From: Paracoccaceae bacterium
GTDB taxonomy: Bacteria; Pseudomonadota; Alphaproteobacteria; Rhodobacterales; Rhodobacteraceae
Assembly: GCA_007134805.1 (NCBI GenBank)
Contig: SLKB01000223.1
Location: 1-10,302 of the forward strand
Direction of reading: 5' to 3'
Length of the DNA stretch: 10,302 nucleotides
In this document: positions 1 to 7,311 of the stretch, in pieces
Numbering within the stretch: position 1 is the first letter of the stretch
Layout: each line of letters begins with the position of its first letter
Notes under the pieces: generated by a model
Seen by the model: only the letters and a program-made list of their open reading frames with translations
Told to the model about the DNA's origin: nothing
Database searches by the model: none
Position numbers and translations under genes: made by a program

Positions 1-1092
1 CATCAGCGCCGCCCCGATGAAGGCCGGCACGCCCGTGGTGTAGCTGACTGCCTGACTGCCCACCTCGCGGTAGCATTCCTCATGGTCGCAGATATTGTAG
101 ATGTAGTACGTCTTCTCGCCCGTGCCGTCCTTCGCTGGACCCGTGATGATGTCGCCGATATTGGTCTTGCCCTTGGTCCGCGCGCCGAGATCGCCGGGAT
201 CGGGGAGCACTGCCTTGAGGAATTGCAGCGGGACGATCTGGCTCCCCTGATACTCGACCGGCTCGATTGAGGTCATGCCAATATTCGAGAGCACCGTGAC
301 ATGGTTGATATAGGCGTCGCCAAAGGTCATCCAGAAGCGCGCGCGCTCGATCTCCGGGAAATGCGTCACGAGGCTCTCAAGCTCCTCGTGATACATCAGA
401 TACATGTTCTTCTCGCCCACCTGCTCGAACTGGAAGGGCACCTTGGTGGACATCGCGGGGCTGGTCACCCAGCCGCCGTTTTCCCAATGCCGCACCTCGG
501 CAGTGACTTCGCGGATATTGATCTCCGGGTTGAAATTTGTGGCAAAGGGATGCCCGTGATCGCCGCCATTGCAATCCAGAATGTCGATCTGGCGGATGCC
601 GCTCAGGTAGTGCTTGCGAACATAGGCTGCGAAGATCGAGGTGACCCCGGGGTCAAAGCCGACGCCCAAGGTCGCCATGAGGCCCGCATCCCTGAACTGG
701 TCATGCAGCGCCCATTGGTGGGAATATTCGAACTTGGCTTCCTCGGGCGGCTCGTAATTGGCCGTGTCGAGATAATGCGTGCCAGTCTTCAGGCAGGCCT
801 CCATCAGTGTCATGTCCTGATAGGGCAGCGCGAGATTGACCAGAAGCACAGGCTTCACCGCCTCGATCAGCGCGACCATTTGGGCCACGTCATCGGCATC
901 GACCTGATAGATTTCGATCGTGACACCTGTGCGGTTTTTCACCGAGGCTGCGATCGTCTCGCATTTGGCGAGCGTCCGGCTTGCCACCGCAATGCGCCCC
1001 GGGAACAGATCGCGGTTCATCGCCATCTTGTGCAGCGTGACCGAGGCCACGCCGCCCGCTCCAATTACGAGAACATCCTTGTTGTCAGCCAT
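1..1092 (-). CDS. Carboxy(nor)spermidine dehydrogenase-like protein, saccharopine dehydrogenase family (3' end off window)
   Basis: The frame is open from the ATG at 1092 to the window edge, giving 364 residues with no stop; family members are about 400 residues, so roughly 35-50 C-terminal residues are missing. The N-terminus has a Rossmann dinucleotide-binding strand and loop, VLVIGAGGVAS (residues 7-17). Later segments typical of this branch are LDTANYEPPEEAKFEY, GVGFDPGVTSIFAAY and DCNGGDHGHPFATNFNPE. Enzymes of this branch reductively condense L-aspartate beta-semialdehyde with an amine (putrescine or diaminopropane; agmatine in a related cyanobacterial enzyme) using NAD(P)H, giving a carboxylated polyamine that a PLP decarboxylase then processes. 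The start codon lies inside the end of speA, sharing ATGGCTGA (8-nt overlap). A GAGGA Shine-Dalgarno (1101-1105) sits 8 nt upstream, so translational coupling is likely. The family call is confident. The true amine substrate (carboxynorspermidine, carboxyspermidine or carboxyaminopropylagmatine product) cannot be read from sequence. True saccharopine dehydrogenase of lysine metabolism is less likely beside speA. Confidence 0.85.
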   Translation of the reverse strand, partial: MADNKDVLVIGAGGVASVTLHKMAMNRDLFPGRIAVASRTLAKCETIAASVKNRTGVTIEIYQVDADDVAQMVALIEAVKPVLLVNLALPYQDMTLMEACLKTGTHYLDTANYEPPEEAKFEYSHQWALHDQFRDAGLMATLGVGFDPGVTSIFAAYVRKHYLSGIRQIDILDCNGGDHGHPFATNFNPEINIREVTAEVRHWENGGWVTSPAMSTKVPFQFEQVGEKNMYLMYHEELESLVTHFPEIERARFWMTFGDAYINHVTVLSNIGMTSIEPVEYQGSQIVPLQFLKAVLPDPGDLGARTKGKTNIGDIITGPAKDGTGEKTYYIYNICDHEECYREVGSQAVSYTTGVPAFIGAALM

Positions 1093-2989
1093 GGGTCTGA
1101 TCCTCATGTTCATAATAGGTGTAGCCGCCCATCGCGTGGCGGTAGGTTTCCATCAGCATGCGCCGCTGCGAAGGGTTAAGCGCCCCTTCCCGTACACCGC
1201 GCTCGACGATGCGCTTGAACGCATCGAGGCACTGCTTGGGTTCATATTCGACATAGGCCATCACTTCGGACACCGTATCGCCCTCGACCTCGTGCTGCAA
1301 TTCCAGCACCCCGTCCTCGTTGAAATCGACCGTGACCACATTGGTGTCCCCAAAGAGATTGTGCAGATCGCCCAGCGTTTCCTGATAGGCGCCGATCAGG
1401 AAGATACCGATGAAATATCGCTCATTCGGGCGCAATTCGTGCACCGGCAGGGCATTGCCGATGCCATCGCCCAGGACGAACCGGTCGATCTTGCCGTCAC
1501 TGTCGCAGGTGATGTCTGACAGGACCGCGCGCCGGACAGGGGTCTCGTTGAGCCGCTGAAGCGGCGCGATGGGCACCAGCTGGTCGATCGCCCAGACATC
1601 CGGCAGCGACTGGAAGAGCGAGAAATTCGCGCGGTAGATGTCACGATGAGCCGAAAGCTCCTCGAGCACCTCTTGCGGCACATCGGGGGTCTGCGCCACG
1701 AGTTCCTTGATGCGCCCCACGAGGAAGAGAAAGATCTGTTCGGCGCGTGCGACTTCCTCGATCCCGATTACCCCGCGCCGGAAGAGCGCGCGCAATTCCT
1801 CGCGGTAGTATTCGGCGTCGTTCAGGCATTCCTGGATGCGCCTTGGCTTCAGGTAATCGACGATTGCCGCCATGTCGAAGAGCATGTGGTGATCTTCCGC
1901 CTCAGGCGTGATCGGGGCGGCGCGGTCGAAATAGCTCGCCTCGAGGATGTCCGACAACAGCATCGAGGAATAGGCGACAATCGCACGGCCCGATTCGGTG
2001 ATCAGGGTGGGGTGGGGCACATCGGCTGCGTCCATCTGGTATTTCACGGTTTCGACCAGATTGGTGCAATATTCCTCAACCGTGTAGTTGACCGAATTTT
2101 CCGATGCGCGCGCCTCGCCCGTGTAGTCGATGCCAAGCCCGCCCCCGAGATCCAGATAGATCAGCGGCGCGCCCAGCCTGCGCAATTCGGTATAGAAGCG
2201 GCAGGCCTCGTCCACGGCCTGGCGGATATCCATCATCTGCGGCACCTGGCTGCCCAGATGCGAATGTTGCAGCACGAGACAATCCAGCATGTCCTCAGCG
2301 CGCAGCTTGTCGATCAGATCGACGACTTCCTTGGTGGTCAGCCCGAAGGTCGACCGGTCGCCGGAACTGTCGGCCCAATTGCCCGTGACGCGGCGCGTGA
2401 GCTTGATGCGCACCCCAAGCGCGGGCTTTTCACCCAGCCGCCTCGCCTCGGCGATGACAGTGTCGGCTTCGCCCGGGCTCTCGATGACGAGGACGCAATT
2501 TATGCCCGCCTTGCGCGCGAGGATACCCAGGCGGATGAATTCCGCATCCTTGATCCCGTTGCAGATCAGCAGAGCGTCCTTCGGCAGGTCACGCGACAGC
2601 GCGAGGATGAGTTCGGGCTTGGACCCGGCTTCTAGCCCGAAACTGAAAGGGCGCCCATACTCCACGATGCGGTCGATGACCTCGGCCTGCTGGTTCACCT
2701 TGATCGGGAACACCCCGCGATAGGGGGCCTGATAGCCATTGGCCTCGATCGCGCGGGCGAAGGCCATGTTGAGCGCTTCGAGTTGACGGCGCAGGAACGC
2801 CCCCACGCGCACCAGAACCGGTGTATGAATGCCGCGCGCGTCCAGATTGTGCAACAGATCCGGCAGGGACGCGGGCGGATCCCCCGGGCGGGCGGGGTTC
2901 ACCAGCCCCAGATCACCATTCTCCATCCGGGCGAACATCCCCGCCGCCCAGCGATGGATCCCGTAGGTCTGAAACACTTTATCGGGCAT
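1085..2989 (-). CDS. speA: Biosynthetic arginine decarboxylase (PLP-dependent, fold III)
   Basis: The product is 634 residues, close to the roughly 630-660 usual for bacterial SpeA. It decarboxylates L-arginine to agmatine, the first step of agmatine-based polyamine synthesis. The N-terminal alanine-racemase-like barrel contains YRGVFPIKVNQQ, with Lys97 the expected PLP-binding lysine, then SFGLEAGSKPEL (117-127). Further on are the HSHLGSQ segment and a glycine-rich loop, YLDLGGGLGIDY, expected to hold the cofactor phosphate. The C-terminal beta domain carries SDITCDSDGKID, whose cysteine matches the conserved active-site Cys of the family, and near the end METYRHAMGGYTYYEHED. The ATG at 2989 is supported by AAGGAGA (complement of 2995-3001) 5 nt upstream. 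The gene is first in a minus-strand operon and its stop overlaps the start of the dehydrogenase. No frameshift or missing key residue was seen. The product is probably cytoplasmic. Confidence 0.96.
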   Translation of the reverse strand: MPDKVFQTYGIHRWAAGMFARMENGDLGLVNPARPGDPPASLPDLLHNLDARGIHTPVLVRVGAFLRRQLEALNMAFARAIEANGYQAPYRGVFPIKVNQQAEVIDRIVEYGRPFSFGLEAGSKPELILALSRDLPKDALLICNGIKDAEFIRLGILARKAGINCVLVIESPGEADTVIAEARRLGEKPALGVRIKLTRRVTGNWADSSGDRSTFGLTTKEVVDLIDKLRAEDMLDCLVLQHSHLGSQVPQMMDIRQAVDEACRFYTELRRLGAPLIYLDLGGGLGIDYTGEARASENSVNYTVEEYCTNLVETVKYQMDAADVPHPTLITESGRAIVAYSSMLLSDILEASYFDRAAPITPEAEDHHMLFDMAAIVDYLKPRRIQECLNDAEYYREELRALFRRGVIGIEEVARAEQIFLFLVGRIKELVAQTPDVPQEVLEELSAHRDIYRANFSLFQSLPDVWAIDQLVPIAPLQRLNETPVRRAVLSDITCDSDGKIDRFVLGDGIGNALPVHELRPNERYFIGIFLIGAYQETLGDLHNLFGDTNVVTVDFNEDGVLELQHEVEGDTVSEVMAYVEYEPKQCLDAFKRIVERGVREGALNPSQRRMLMETYRHAMGGYTYYEHEDQTHG

Positions 2990-3030
2990 TATTGTCTCCT
3001 TGCGTCGAACGCTTCAGGACATGAGGCGCG

Positions 3031-3059
3031 GGGATATGAAATCCACATGACAAAGGCAA
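3031..3059 (-). promoter_or_regulatory. Candidate sigma-70-type promoter for speA
   Basis: On the minus strand TTGCCT (complement of 3054-3059) is followed after exactly 17 nt by TATCCC (complement of 3031-3036). This would start transcription near 3024 and give a leader of about 35 nt containing the strong AAGGAGA ribosome site. The -35 matches TTGACA at 4 of 6 positions and the -10 is poor beyond TAT. It is a pattern match only. Confidence 0.3.
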
Positions 3060-3110
3060 GGTTTCGCGCGCTTTTCCCGATGCCATGGCCCGTTGGCGAC
3101 AGGGTCGGCC

Positions 3111-3132
3111 CGCAGCACTGACGCTGCGTTTT
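3111..3132 (+). terminator. Small hairpin plus T run upstream of fadD (terminator- or attenuator-like)
   Basis: CGCAGC (3111-3116) and GCTGCG (3123-3128) form a perfect 6-bp stem around a 6-nt loop, ACTGAC, followed directly by TTTT (3129-3132). The arrangement resembles a short intrinsic terminator on the plus strand. No plus-strand gene ends just upstream, so it would act either on antisense transcripts coming out of speA or as a leader element for fadD. The stem is short and the T run is only four, so chance is a real possibility. Confidence 0.3.
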
Positions 3133-3240
3133 CGGTAGGGCGCGCCAAAGTCAGGCTTGTGCGGCAGGGCAAGCTGGGCTTTTGTTGCGACGAGGAGGAG
3201 TGCGGCGGCCCGAGCGGCCCTGCAACAGGGAGGTCTGCCA

Positions 3241-4968
3241 ATGAACGCACAAGCCCGTCCATGGATTGCGGCCTACGGGGCCGAGATCCCGCCCGAGATC
3301 CCGCCCCTGCGCCACGCCTCGCTTGCCGCACTTGTGGATAATGCCTGCACAACCTATGCTGGCAGCACCGCCTTCACCTGCGTTGTGCCCAACGGGATGA
3401 ACGGCTCGCTCGGCTTTAGCGCCTTGGGGCAGATGTCGGACCGCTTCGCGTCGTTCCTGCGCCATCACTGCAAGCTCGCGCCGGGCACGCGGGTGGCTGT
3501 CCAGCTTCCCAATGGCCTTGCATATCCTGTCGCGGCGTTCGGAGTGTTCAAGGCGGGCTGTGTGCTGGTCAACACCAACCCGCTCTACACCCCGCGCGAA
3601 ATGATCCACCAGTTCAACGATGCCGGGGTCGAGGCGCTGGTGATCTGCGACATCTTCGCCGACAAGCTCCGCACGGTCGTGCCGCAGACGCGCATCCGCC
3701 ATGTCGTGCTGGCCGGCGTGCCGGAATTCTTCCCCCGGATCCCGGAAGCCATCGTGCGCGCCGTGCAGAAGGTCTGGACCCGCAGCTTGCCGCCTGTCCC
3801 CGATCTGCCTGTCCCGGTGCTGCGCATTCGCGAGGCGCTGCGGCGCGGTGCCGCGCTGCCGAAACTCGACGATTGGAACCGTCTGCGCCCCGGCGACCTG
3901 GCGCTGCTGCAATACACCGGCGGGACCACGGGCGTCGCCAAGGCTGCCATGCTGACCCATGGCAACATCCTGTCCAACCTCGAACAGGTCAAGGCCGTGG
4001 GCGGTCGCCACATGACTCGTGAGGATTGCGTCCTGACGGCGTTGCCGCTCTATCACATATTCGCCTTCACAGCGAACCTGATGACATTCTTCGCGCTGGG
4101 TGCGCGCAATGTCCTCGTGCCCTCGCCCCGGCCAGTGCAGAATATCCAGCGTGCGCTTGAAAACACCCCGGTGACATGGATCACGGGCGTGAACACGCTC
4201 TTCAACGGGCTGATGAACGAGGAATGGTTCGCGACCTACCCTCCGAAGACGCTCAAGGCCGCGATTGCCGGGGGGACGGCGCTGCATCAGGGCGTGGCCA
4301 TCCGCTGGCAGGAGGTCACGGGCACGCGCATCTCGGAAGGCTACGGGTTGACCGAAACCGCGCCGCTGGTCAGCTTCAACCCGCTCGACCGCGCCACGCG
4401 CCCCGGCTCGATCGGGGTGCCCGTGCCCAGCACCGATGTCGCGCTGGTCGACGAGGACGCAGAGCCCGTGCCCCTTGGCGAGCCCGGGGAATTGATCGTG
4501 CGCGGCCCGCAAGTGATGCGCGGCTACTGGAACCGCCCCGACGAGACCGAACAGACCCTGCGCAATGGCTGGGTCTTCACCGGCGATGTCGCCGTGATGG
4601 ATGATGATGGCTATCTGCGCATCGTGGATCGCAAGAAGGACATGGTTCTCGTGTCCGGCTTCAATGTCTACCCCAACGAGATCGAGGAGTGCCTGTCGCA
4701 TCTGCCCTCGGTGCTGGAAGCCGCCGTCATCGGTATCCCCGACACTGCGACGGGCGAGGCCGTGCGCGCCTATGTCGTCCAGAACCCCGATGTGTCCGAC
4801 CTGGTCACGAAAGAGGCTGTGATCGCCCATTGCCGCGAGCATCTGGCCGCCTATAAAGTGCCGAAATCGGTCGTGCTGCGCGACGCGCTGCCGAAATCGC
4901 CCATCGGGAAGATCCTCCGCAAGGACCTCAAGGCCGAGGCGCGCGCCGAATTCGCGCAGGAGGGCTGA
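3241..4968 (+). CDS. fadD: Long-chain fatty acid--CoA ligase, FadD type
   Basis: The product is 575 residues (E. coli FadD is 561). It is an adenylate-forming enzyme that activates a fatty acid with ATP and then transfers it to CoA for beta-oxidation or lipid use, usually at the inner membrane. Visible motifs in order are NTNPLYTPRE; the P-loop YTGGTTGVAK (225-234), followed by Ala where Gly is usual; TALPLYHIFAF; WITGVNTLFN; GYGLTETAP (367-375); TGD (447-449); the fatty-acyl-CoA-synthetase signature around DRKKDMVLVSGFNVYPNEIE (463-482); and PKSPIGK with the catalytic lysine at 557. Similarity to E. coli FadD is strong along the whole length. The ATG at 3241 is chosen because AGGGAGG (3227-3233) lies 7 nt upstream and the N-terminus aligns with FadD; an in-frame TTG at 3157 has no such support. 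The gene is divergent from speA and followed after 4 nt by a transporter. Chain-length preference cannot be read from sequence. Confidence 0.92.
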   Translation: MNAQARPWIAAYGAEIPPEIPPLRHASLAALVDNACTTYAGSTAFTCVVPNGMNGSLGFSALGQMSDRFASFLRHHCKLAPGTRVAVQLPNGLAYPVAAFGVFKAGCVLVNTNPLYTPREMIHQFNDAGVEALVICDIFADKLRTVVPQTRIRHVVLAGVPEFFPRIPEAIVRAVQKVWTRSLPPVPDLPVPVLRIREALRRGAALPKLDDWNRLRPGDLALLQYTGGTTGVAKAAMLTHGNILSNLEQVKAVGGRHMTREDCVLTALPLYHIFAFTANLMTFFALGARNVLVPSPRPVQNIQRALENTPVTWITGVNTLFNGLMNEEWFATYPPKTLKAAIAGGTALHQGVAIRWQEVTGTRISEGYGLTETAPLVSFNPLDRATRPGSIGVPVPSTDVALVDEDAEPVPLGEPGELIVRGPQVMRGYWNRPDETEQTLRNGWVFTGDVAVMDDDGYLRIVDRKKDMVLVSGFNVYPNEIEECLSHLPSVLEAAVIGIPDTATGEAVRAYVVQNPDVSDLVTKEAVIAHCREHLAAYKVPKSVVLRDALPKSPIGKILRKDLKAEARAEFAQEG

Positions 4969-4972
4969 GAAG

Positions 4973-5875
4973 ATGCTGACCGAGCTTGAAACAAATCTTC
5001 TGGGCGTGATGATGATGGTGATCATGCTGGGCATGGGTGCCTCGATGACGCCGCGCGATTTTCGGCTCTCGTTCCGCAAGCCGAAGGGCATCCTCGTGGG
5101 GCTGCTGAGTCAGTTCGTGGTGATGCCCCTGCTGGGCTTCTTGCTGGCGGTCGGGCTCGGGCTGCCGCCCGCGCTGGTGGTCGGGCTGATCCTCATCGCC
5201 TGTATGCCGGGGGGGACCACGTCGAACATCTTCGCCTATTTCAGCAAGGGGGTTCTGGCGCTCTCGATCATGATGACGACCGTTTCGACGATTGTTGCCG
5301 TGGCGATGGTGCCGCTGCTGCTGGCCTTTTACGGCGGACTGGCAGGGGTGCCTGCTGAGTTCGCGATCCCTCCCGGAAATGTCGCCCAGATCCTCGGGGT
5401 TCTGCTGGTGCCGACGCTTCTGGGCATGGGGCTGCGCAAGCTCAACCCGAATATCGGCGCCACGATCGAATTGATCGGGTCCTTCATGGGTGTCGTCGTG
5501 ATCATCTTCCTGATCGCAAGCTGGGTGCCGCGCAATTACGTGCTGCTGCTTGAAACCGCGCCGCATGTGTATTTCGCGACGATCGGAATCGGGCTGATGG
5601 GGATGCTCTTCGGCTACTGGGTCGCGCGGGCGCTCGCGCAGGATACCAATCGCGCGCGCACCATCAGCCTTGAGACGGGGATCCAGAACGGACCGCTCGC
5701 AGTTCTGGTGATCACACTTAGTTTTTCCGCAGCACAGCAGCAGGCCGTGCTGCTGATTCCCATCCTCTATTCGCTGTTCATCGTGATCAGCTCGACACTG
5801 ATCACGCTCTGGTATCGGCGCAGTGCCACGCACGAGCAGCTGGCGCGGGACGCGGCGAAGCTCGGGGCCGGCTGA
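4973..5875 (+). CDS. Bile acid:sodium symporter (BASS/SBF) family transporter
   Basis: This 300-residue, very hydrophobic protein has about nine to ten predicted membrane helices, as expected for the BASS family. It carries the two family hallmarks in the half-repeat cores: CMPGGTTSNIFAYFSKG (from Cys77) and SLETGIQNGPLA (Glu234, Gln238), which in solved homologues lie at the crossing helices and sodium sites. The ATG at 4973 is 4 nt after the fadD stop. Its ribosome site AGGAGGG (4958-4964) lies inside the end of fadD, so the two are almost surely cotranscribed. Characterised bacterial members move bile acids, pyruvate or other keto acids, or pantothenate, usually with Na+. The substrate here is unknown; context suggests an organic anion connected with CoA-ester metabolism, but that is inference. 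No signal peptide beyond the first helix was seen. Confidence 0.88.
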   Translation: MLTELETNLLGVMMMVIMLGMGASMTPRDFRLSFRKPKGILVGLLSQFVVMPLLGFLLAVGLGLPPALVVGLILIACMPGGTTSNIFAYFSKGVLALSIMMTTVSTIVAVAMVPLLLAFYGGLAGVPAEFAIPPGNVAQILGVLLVPTLLGMGLRKLNPNIGATIELIGSFMGVVVIIFLIASWVPRNYVLLLETAPHVYFATIGIGLMGMLFGYWVARALAQDTNRARTISLETGIQNGPLAVLVITLSFSAAQQQAVLLIPILYSLFIVISSTLITLWYRRSATHEQLARDAAKLGAG

Positions 5876-5880
5876 CCACA

Positions 5881-5923
5881 GGGCGCGCGCATTGCACAAG
5901 ACGCAGATTGCACCCGCGCGCCC
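5881..5923. repeat. GC-rich inverted repeat enclosing a duplicated heptamer, BASS gene-hom spacer
   Basis: GGGCGCGCG (5881-5889) and CGCGCGCCC (5915-5923) are perfect 9-nt inverted arms around a 25-nt loop. Inside the loop ATTGCAC occurs twice (5891-5897 and 5907-5913), starting 16 nt apart. The structure begins 5 nt after the transporter stop. It lacks a T run on either strand, so it is not a standard intrinsic terminator. It could mark the 3' end of the fadD-transporter transcript or be a binding site upstream of hom. Confidence 0.5.
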
Positions 5924-5936
5924 AAGCCGCTAACAG
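5908..5936 (+). promoter_or_regulatory. Candidate sigma-70-type promoter for hom
   Basis: TTGCAC (5908-5913) and TAACAG (5931-5936) are exactly 17 nt apart and would start transcription near 5943, about 30 nt before the hom ATG. The -35 hexamer is the same as that before the tRNA-Glu gene. The -10 is weak. The -35 lies in the second ATGCAC-like heptamer copy (ATTGCAC) of the adjacent inverted repeat, so a protein or hairpin there could affect it. Confidence 0.35.
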
Positions 5937-5973
5937 ACCCGCGATCCACCCATCCACTCGCGGAGCCCTCGCC

Positions 5974-7260
5974 ATGACCCCTCCCCTGCGCCTTGGTATC
6001 GCCGGACTTGGCACAGTCGGCACAGGGCTCATTCGCATCGTGCAGACCAATGCCGATCTGCTGACCCTCCGCGCGGGCCGCGCCATCGAGATCCGGGCCG
6101 TCTGTGCGCGCTCGCGCTCGCGCAATCGTGGCGTCGATATCTCGGACTATGACTGGGTCGATGATCCGGTAGAGCTTGCGCGGCGCGACGATATCGATGT
6201 GGTGATCGAGCTGATGGGGGGCGAGAATGGCCCGGCCAAGGCATTGACCGAGACCGCGATCGCCTCAGGCAAGGATGTCGTGACGGCCAACAAGGCGCTT
6301 CTGGCGATCCACGGACAGGCGCTTGCCGAGGCTGCCGAGGCCGCAGGCGTCGCGCTGCGGTTCGAGGCGGCGGTCGCGGGAGGCATTCCGGTTGTGAAGG
6401 TCCTGGGTGAAGGGCTGGCCGGCAATCGCATCACCCGCATCAAAGGGGTCATGAACGGTACCTGCAACTACATCCTGACCCGGATGGAAGATGCGGGCCT
6501 GCCCTACGAGACAGTGTTCGAGGAAGCCAACCAGCTGGGGTATCTTGAAGCCGATCCGATGCTGGATGTGGGCGGCATCGATGCCGCGCACAAGCTCACG
6601 CTGCTTAGCGCGATGGCCTTCGGGACACGGCCGGATTTCGAGGCGATCAATCTCGGCGGGATCGAACGGATATCGATCGAGGACATTCGCGCGGCCGCCG
6701 ATCTCGGGCTGCGCATCAAGCTCCTCGGGGTCGCGCAGATGACCGGGCGCGGGCTTGAACAGTCGATGACCCCCTGCCTCGTCCCGGCCGATAGCCCGCT
6801 CGGCCAGCTCAAGGGCGGCACGAATATGATCGTGATCGAGGGCGATGCTGTCGAACAGATCATCCTGCGCGGCCCCGGCGCGGGCGAAGGCCCGACCGCC
6901 AGCGCCGTGATCGGCGATGTGATCGATATCGCACGCGGGATGCGCCTGCCAGTCTTCGGCCAACCGGCGACAACCCTGGATGCGGCGGTCTCGGCCAAGG
7001 CGCTCGGGTCCAAGCCCTGGTATCTGCGCATGGGGCTCATGGACAAGCCCGGCGCGCTTGCCAAGGTTGCCGAAGCGCTTGGCAATGCCGGTGTCTCGAT
7101 CAACCGGATGCGCCAGTATGGCCACCAGGACACCCGCGCGCCAGTGCTGATCATCACGCACAAGACCACACGCGACGCAATCGACCACGCAATGGCGCTG
7201 TCGGTGAAAACCGGCGTTGTGATGGGAGATCCTGTGGCGCTGGCGATCGAGGAAGATTGA
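5974..7260 (+). CDS. hom: Homoserine dehydrogenase with C-terminal ACT domain
   Basis: The product is 428 residues, normal for monofunctional bacterial homoserine dehydrogenase. It reduces L-aspartate beta-semialdehyde to L-homoserine with NAD(P)H, the branch point toward threonine, isoleucine and methionine. The Rossmann domain starts with LGIAGLGTVGTG (GxGxxG at 11-16). TANKALLA supplies Lys107. The substrate domain has GVMNGTCNYILTRM, then GYLEADPMLDVGGIDAAHKL, in which Glu192, Asp203 and Lys207 keep the exact spacing of yeast Glu208, Asp219 and Lys223. The ACT domain begins near WYLRMGLMDKPG (349-360) and usually gives threonine feedback inhibition. The ATG at 5974 puts the Rossmann strand right at the N-terminus as in the family; an in-frame ATT upstream at 5908 lies in the intergenic repeat and is rejected. 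The ribosome site is weak (CGGAG, 5961-5965). glpX follows after 111 nt. Confidence 0.96.
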   Translation: MTPPLRLGIAGLGTVGTGLIRIVQTNADLLTLRAGRAIEIRAVCARSRSRNRGVDISDYDWVDDPVELARRDDIDVVIELMGGENGPAKALTETAIASGKDVVTANKALLAIHGQALAEAAEAAGVALRFEAAVAGGIPVVKVLGEGLAGNRITRIKGVMNGTCNYILTRMEDAGLPYETVFEEANQLGYLEADPMLDVGGIDAAHKLTLLSAMAFGTRPDFEAINLGGIERISIEDIRAAADLGLRIKLLGVAQMTGRGLEQSMTPCLVPADSPLGQLKGGTNMIVIEGDAVEQIILRGPGAGEGPTASAVIGDVIDIARGMRLPVFGQPATTLDAAVSAKALGSKPWYLRMGLMDKPGALAKVAEALGNAGVSINRMRQYGHQDTRAPVLIITHKTTRDAIDHAMALSVKTGVVMGDPVALAIEED

Positions 7261-7311
7261 CCCGCGCATAATGGCTGATCTGGGCGTTAGCGCTGCCGGC
7301 ACCACAAAGGC

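Larger units (their letters stand above)
2990..3240. other. Divergent intergenic region between speA and fadD
   Basis: This 251-nt non-coding stretch separates the start codons of two divergent genes, so it should hold both sets of promoters and any shared operator. It contains a candidate speA promoter (3031-3059) and a hairpin with a T run on the fadD side (3111-3132). A very weak promoter-like pair for fadD is TTGTGC (3157-3162) and TTTTGT (3180-3185), 17 nt apart. No clear palindromic operator for a FadR/TetR-type regulator was recognised by eye. Reading frames that cross it start at poor codons with no ribosome site. Confidence 0.7.

Noticed and set aside
301..1179. A 292-residue plus-strand frame across the dehydrogenase and the end of speA
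   Set aside because: It lies opposite two genes with clear family motifs and an overlapping start/stop junction; its own translation has no domain.
1646..2635. A 329-residue plus-strand frame opposite speA
   Set aside because: It is antisense to the SpeA catalytic core; it is a by-product of GC-rich third positions.
3157..3240. An upstream in-frame TTG start that would add 28 residues to FadD
   Set aside because: The added residues are Arg/Ala-rich and unlike FadD, and the ATG at 3241 has a strong ribosome site at ideal spacing.
3283..3306. A perfect 12-nt tandem duplication at the fadD N-terminus coding EIPPEIPP
   Set aside because: The segment aligns without a gap to the E. coli FadD N-terminus, which has a similar EI/DV-P pattern, so it is not an insertion.
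3151..5091. A 646-residue open frame on the minus strand covering all of fadD
   Set aside because: It is fully antisense to a well-supported FadD with all its motifs. The translation is rich in Asp, His, Arg and Gly without recognisable domains, as expected when a high-GC gene is read from the other strand. It has no convincing ribosome site.
4928..5899. A 323-residue His/Gln/Arg-rich minus-strand frame opposite the transporter gene
   Set aside because: Hydrophobic codons read in reverse give polar His/Gln/Asp-rich sequence; this is the shadow of the membrane protein gene and not a metal-binding protein.
6265..7305. A 346-residue minus-strand frame opposite hom
   Set aside because: It is antisense to a complete homoserine dehydrogenase with conserved active-site spacing.
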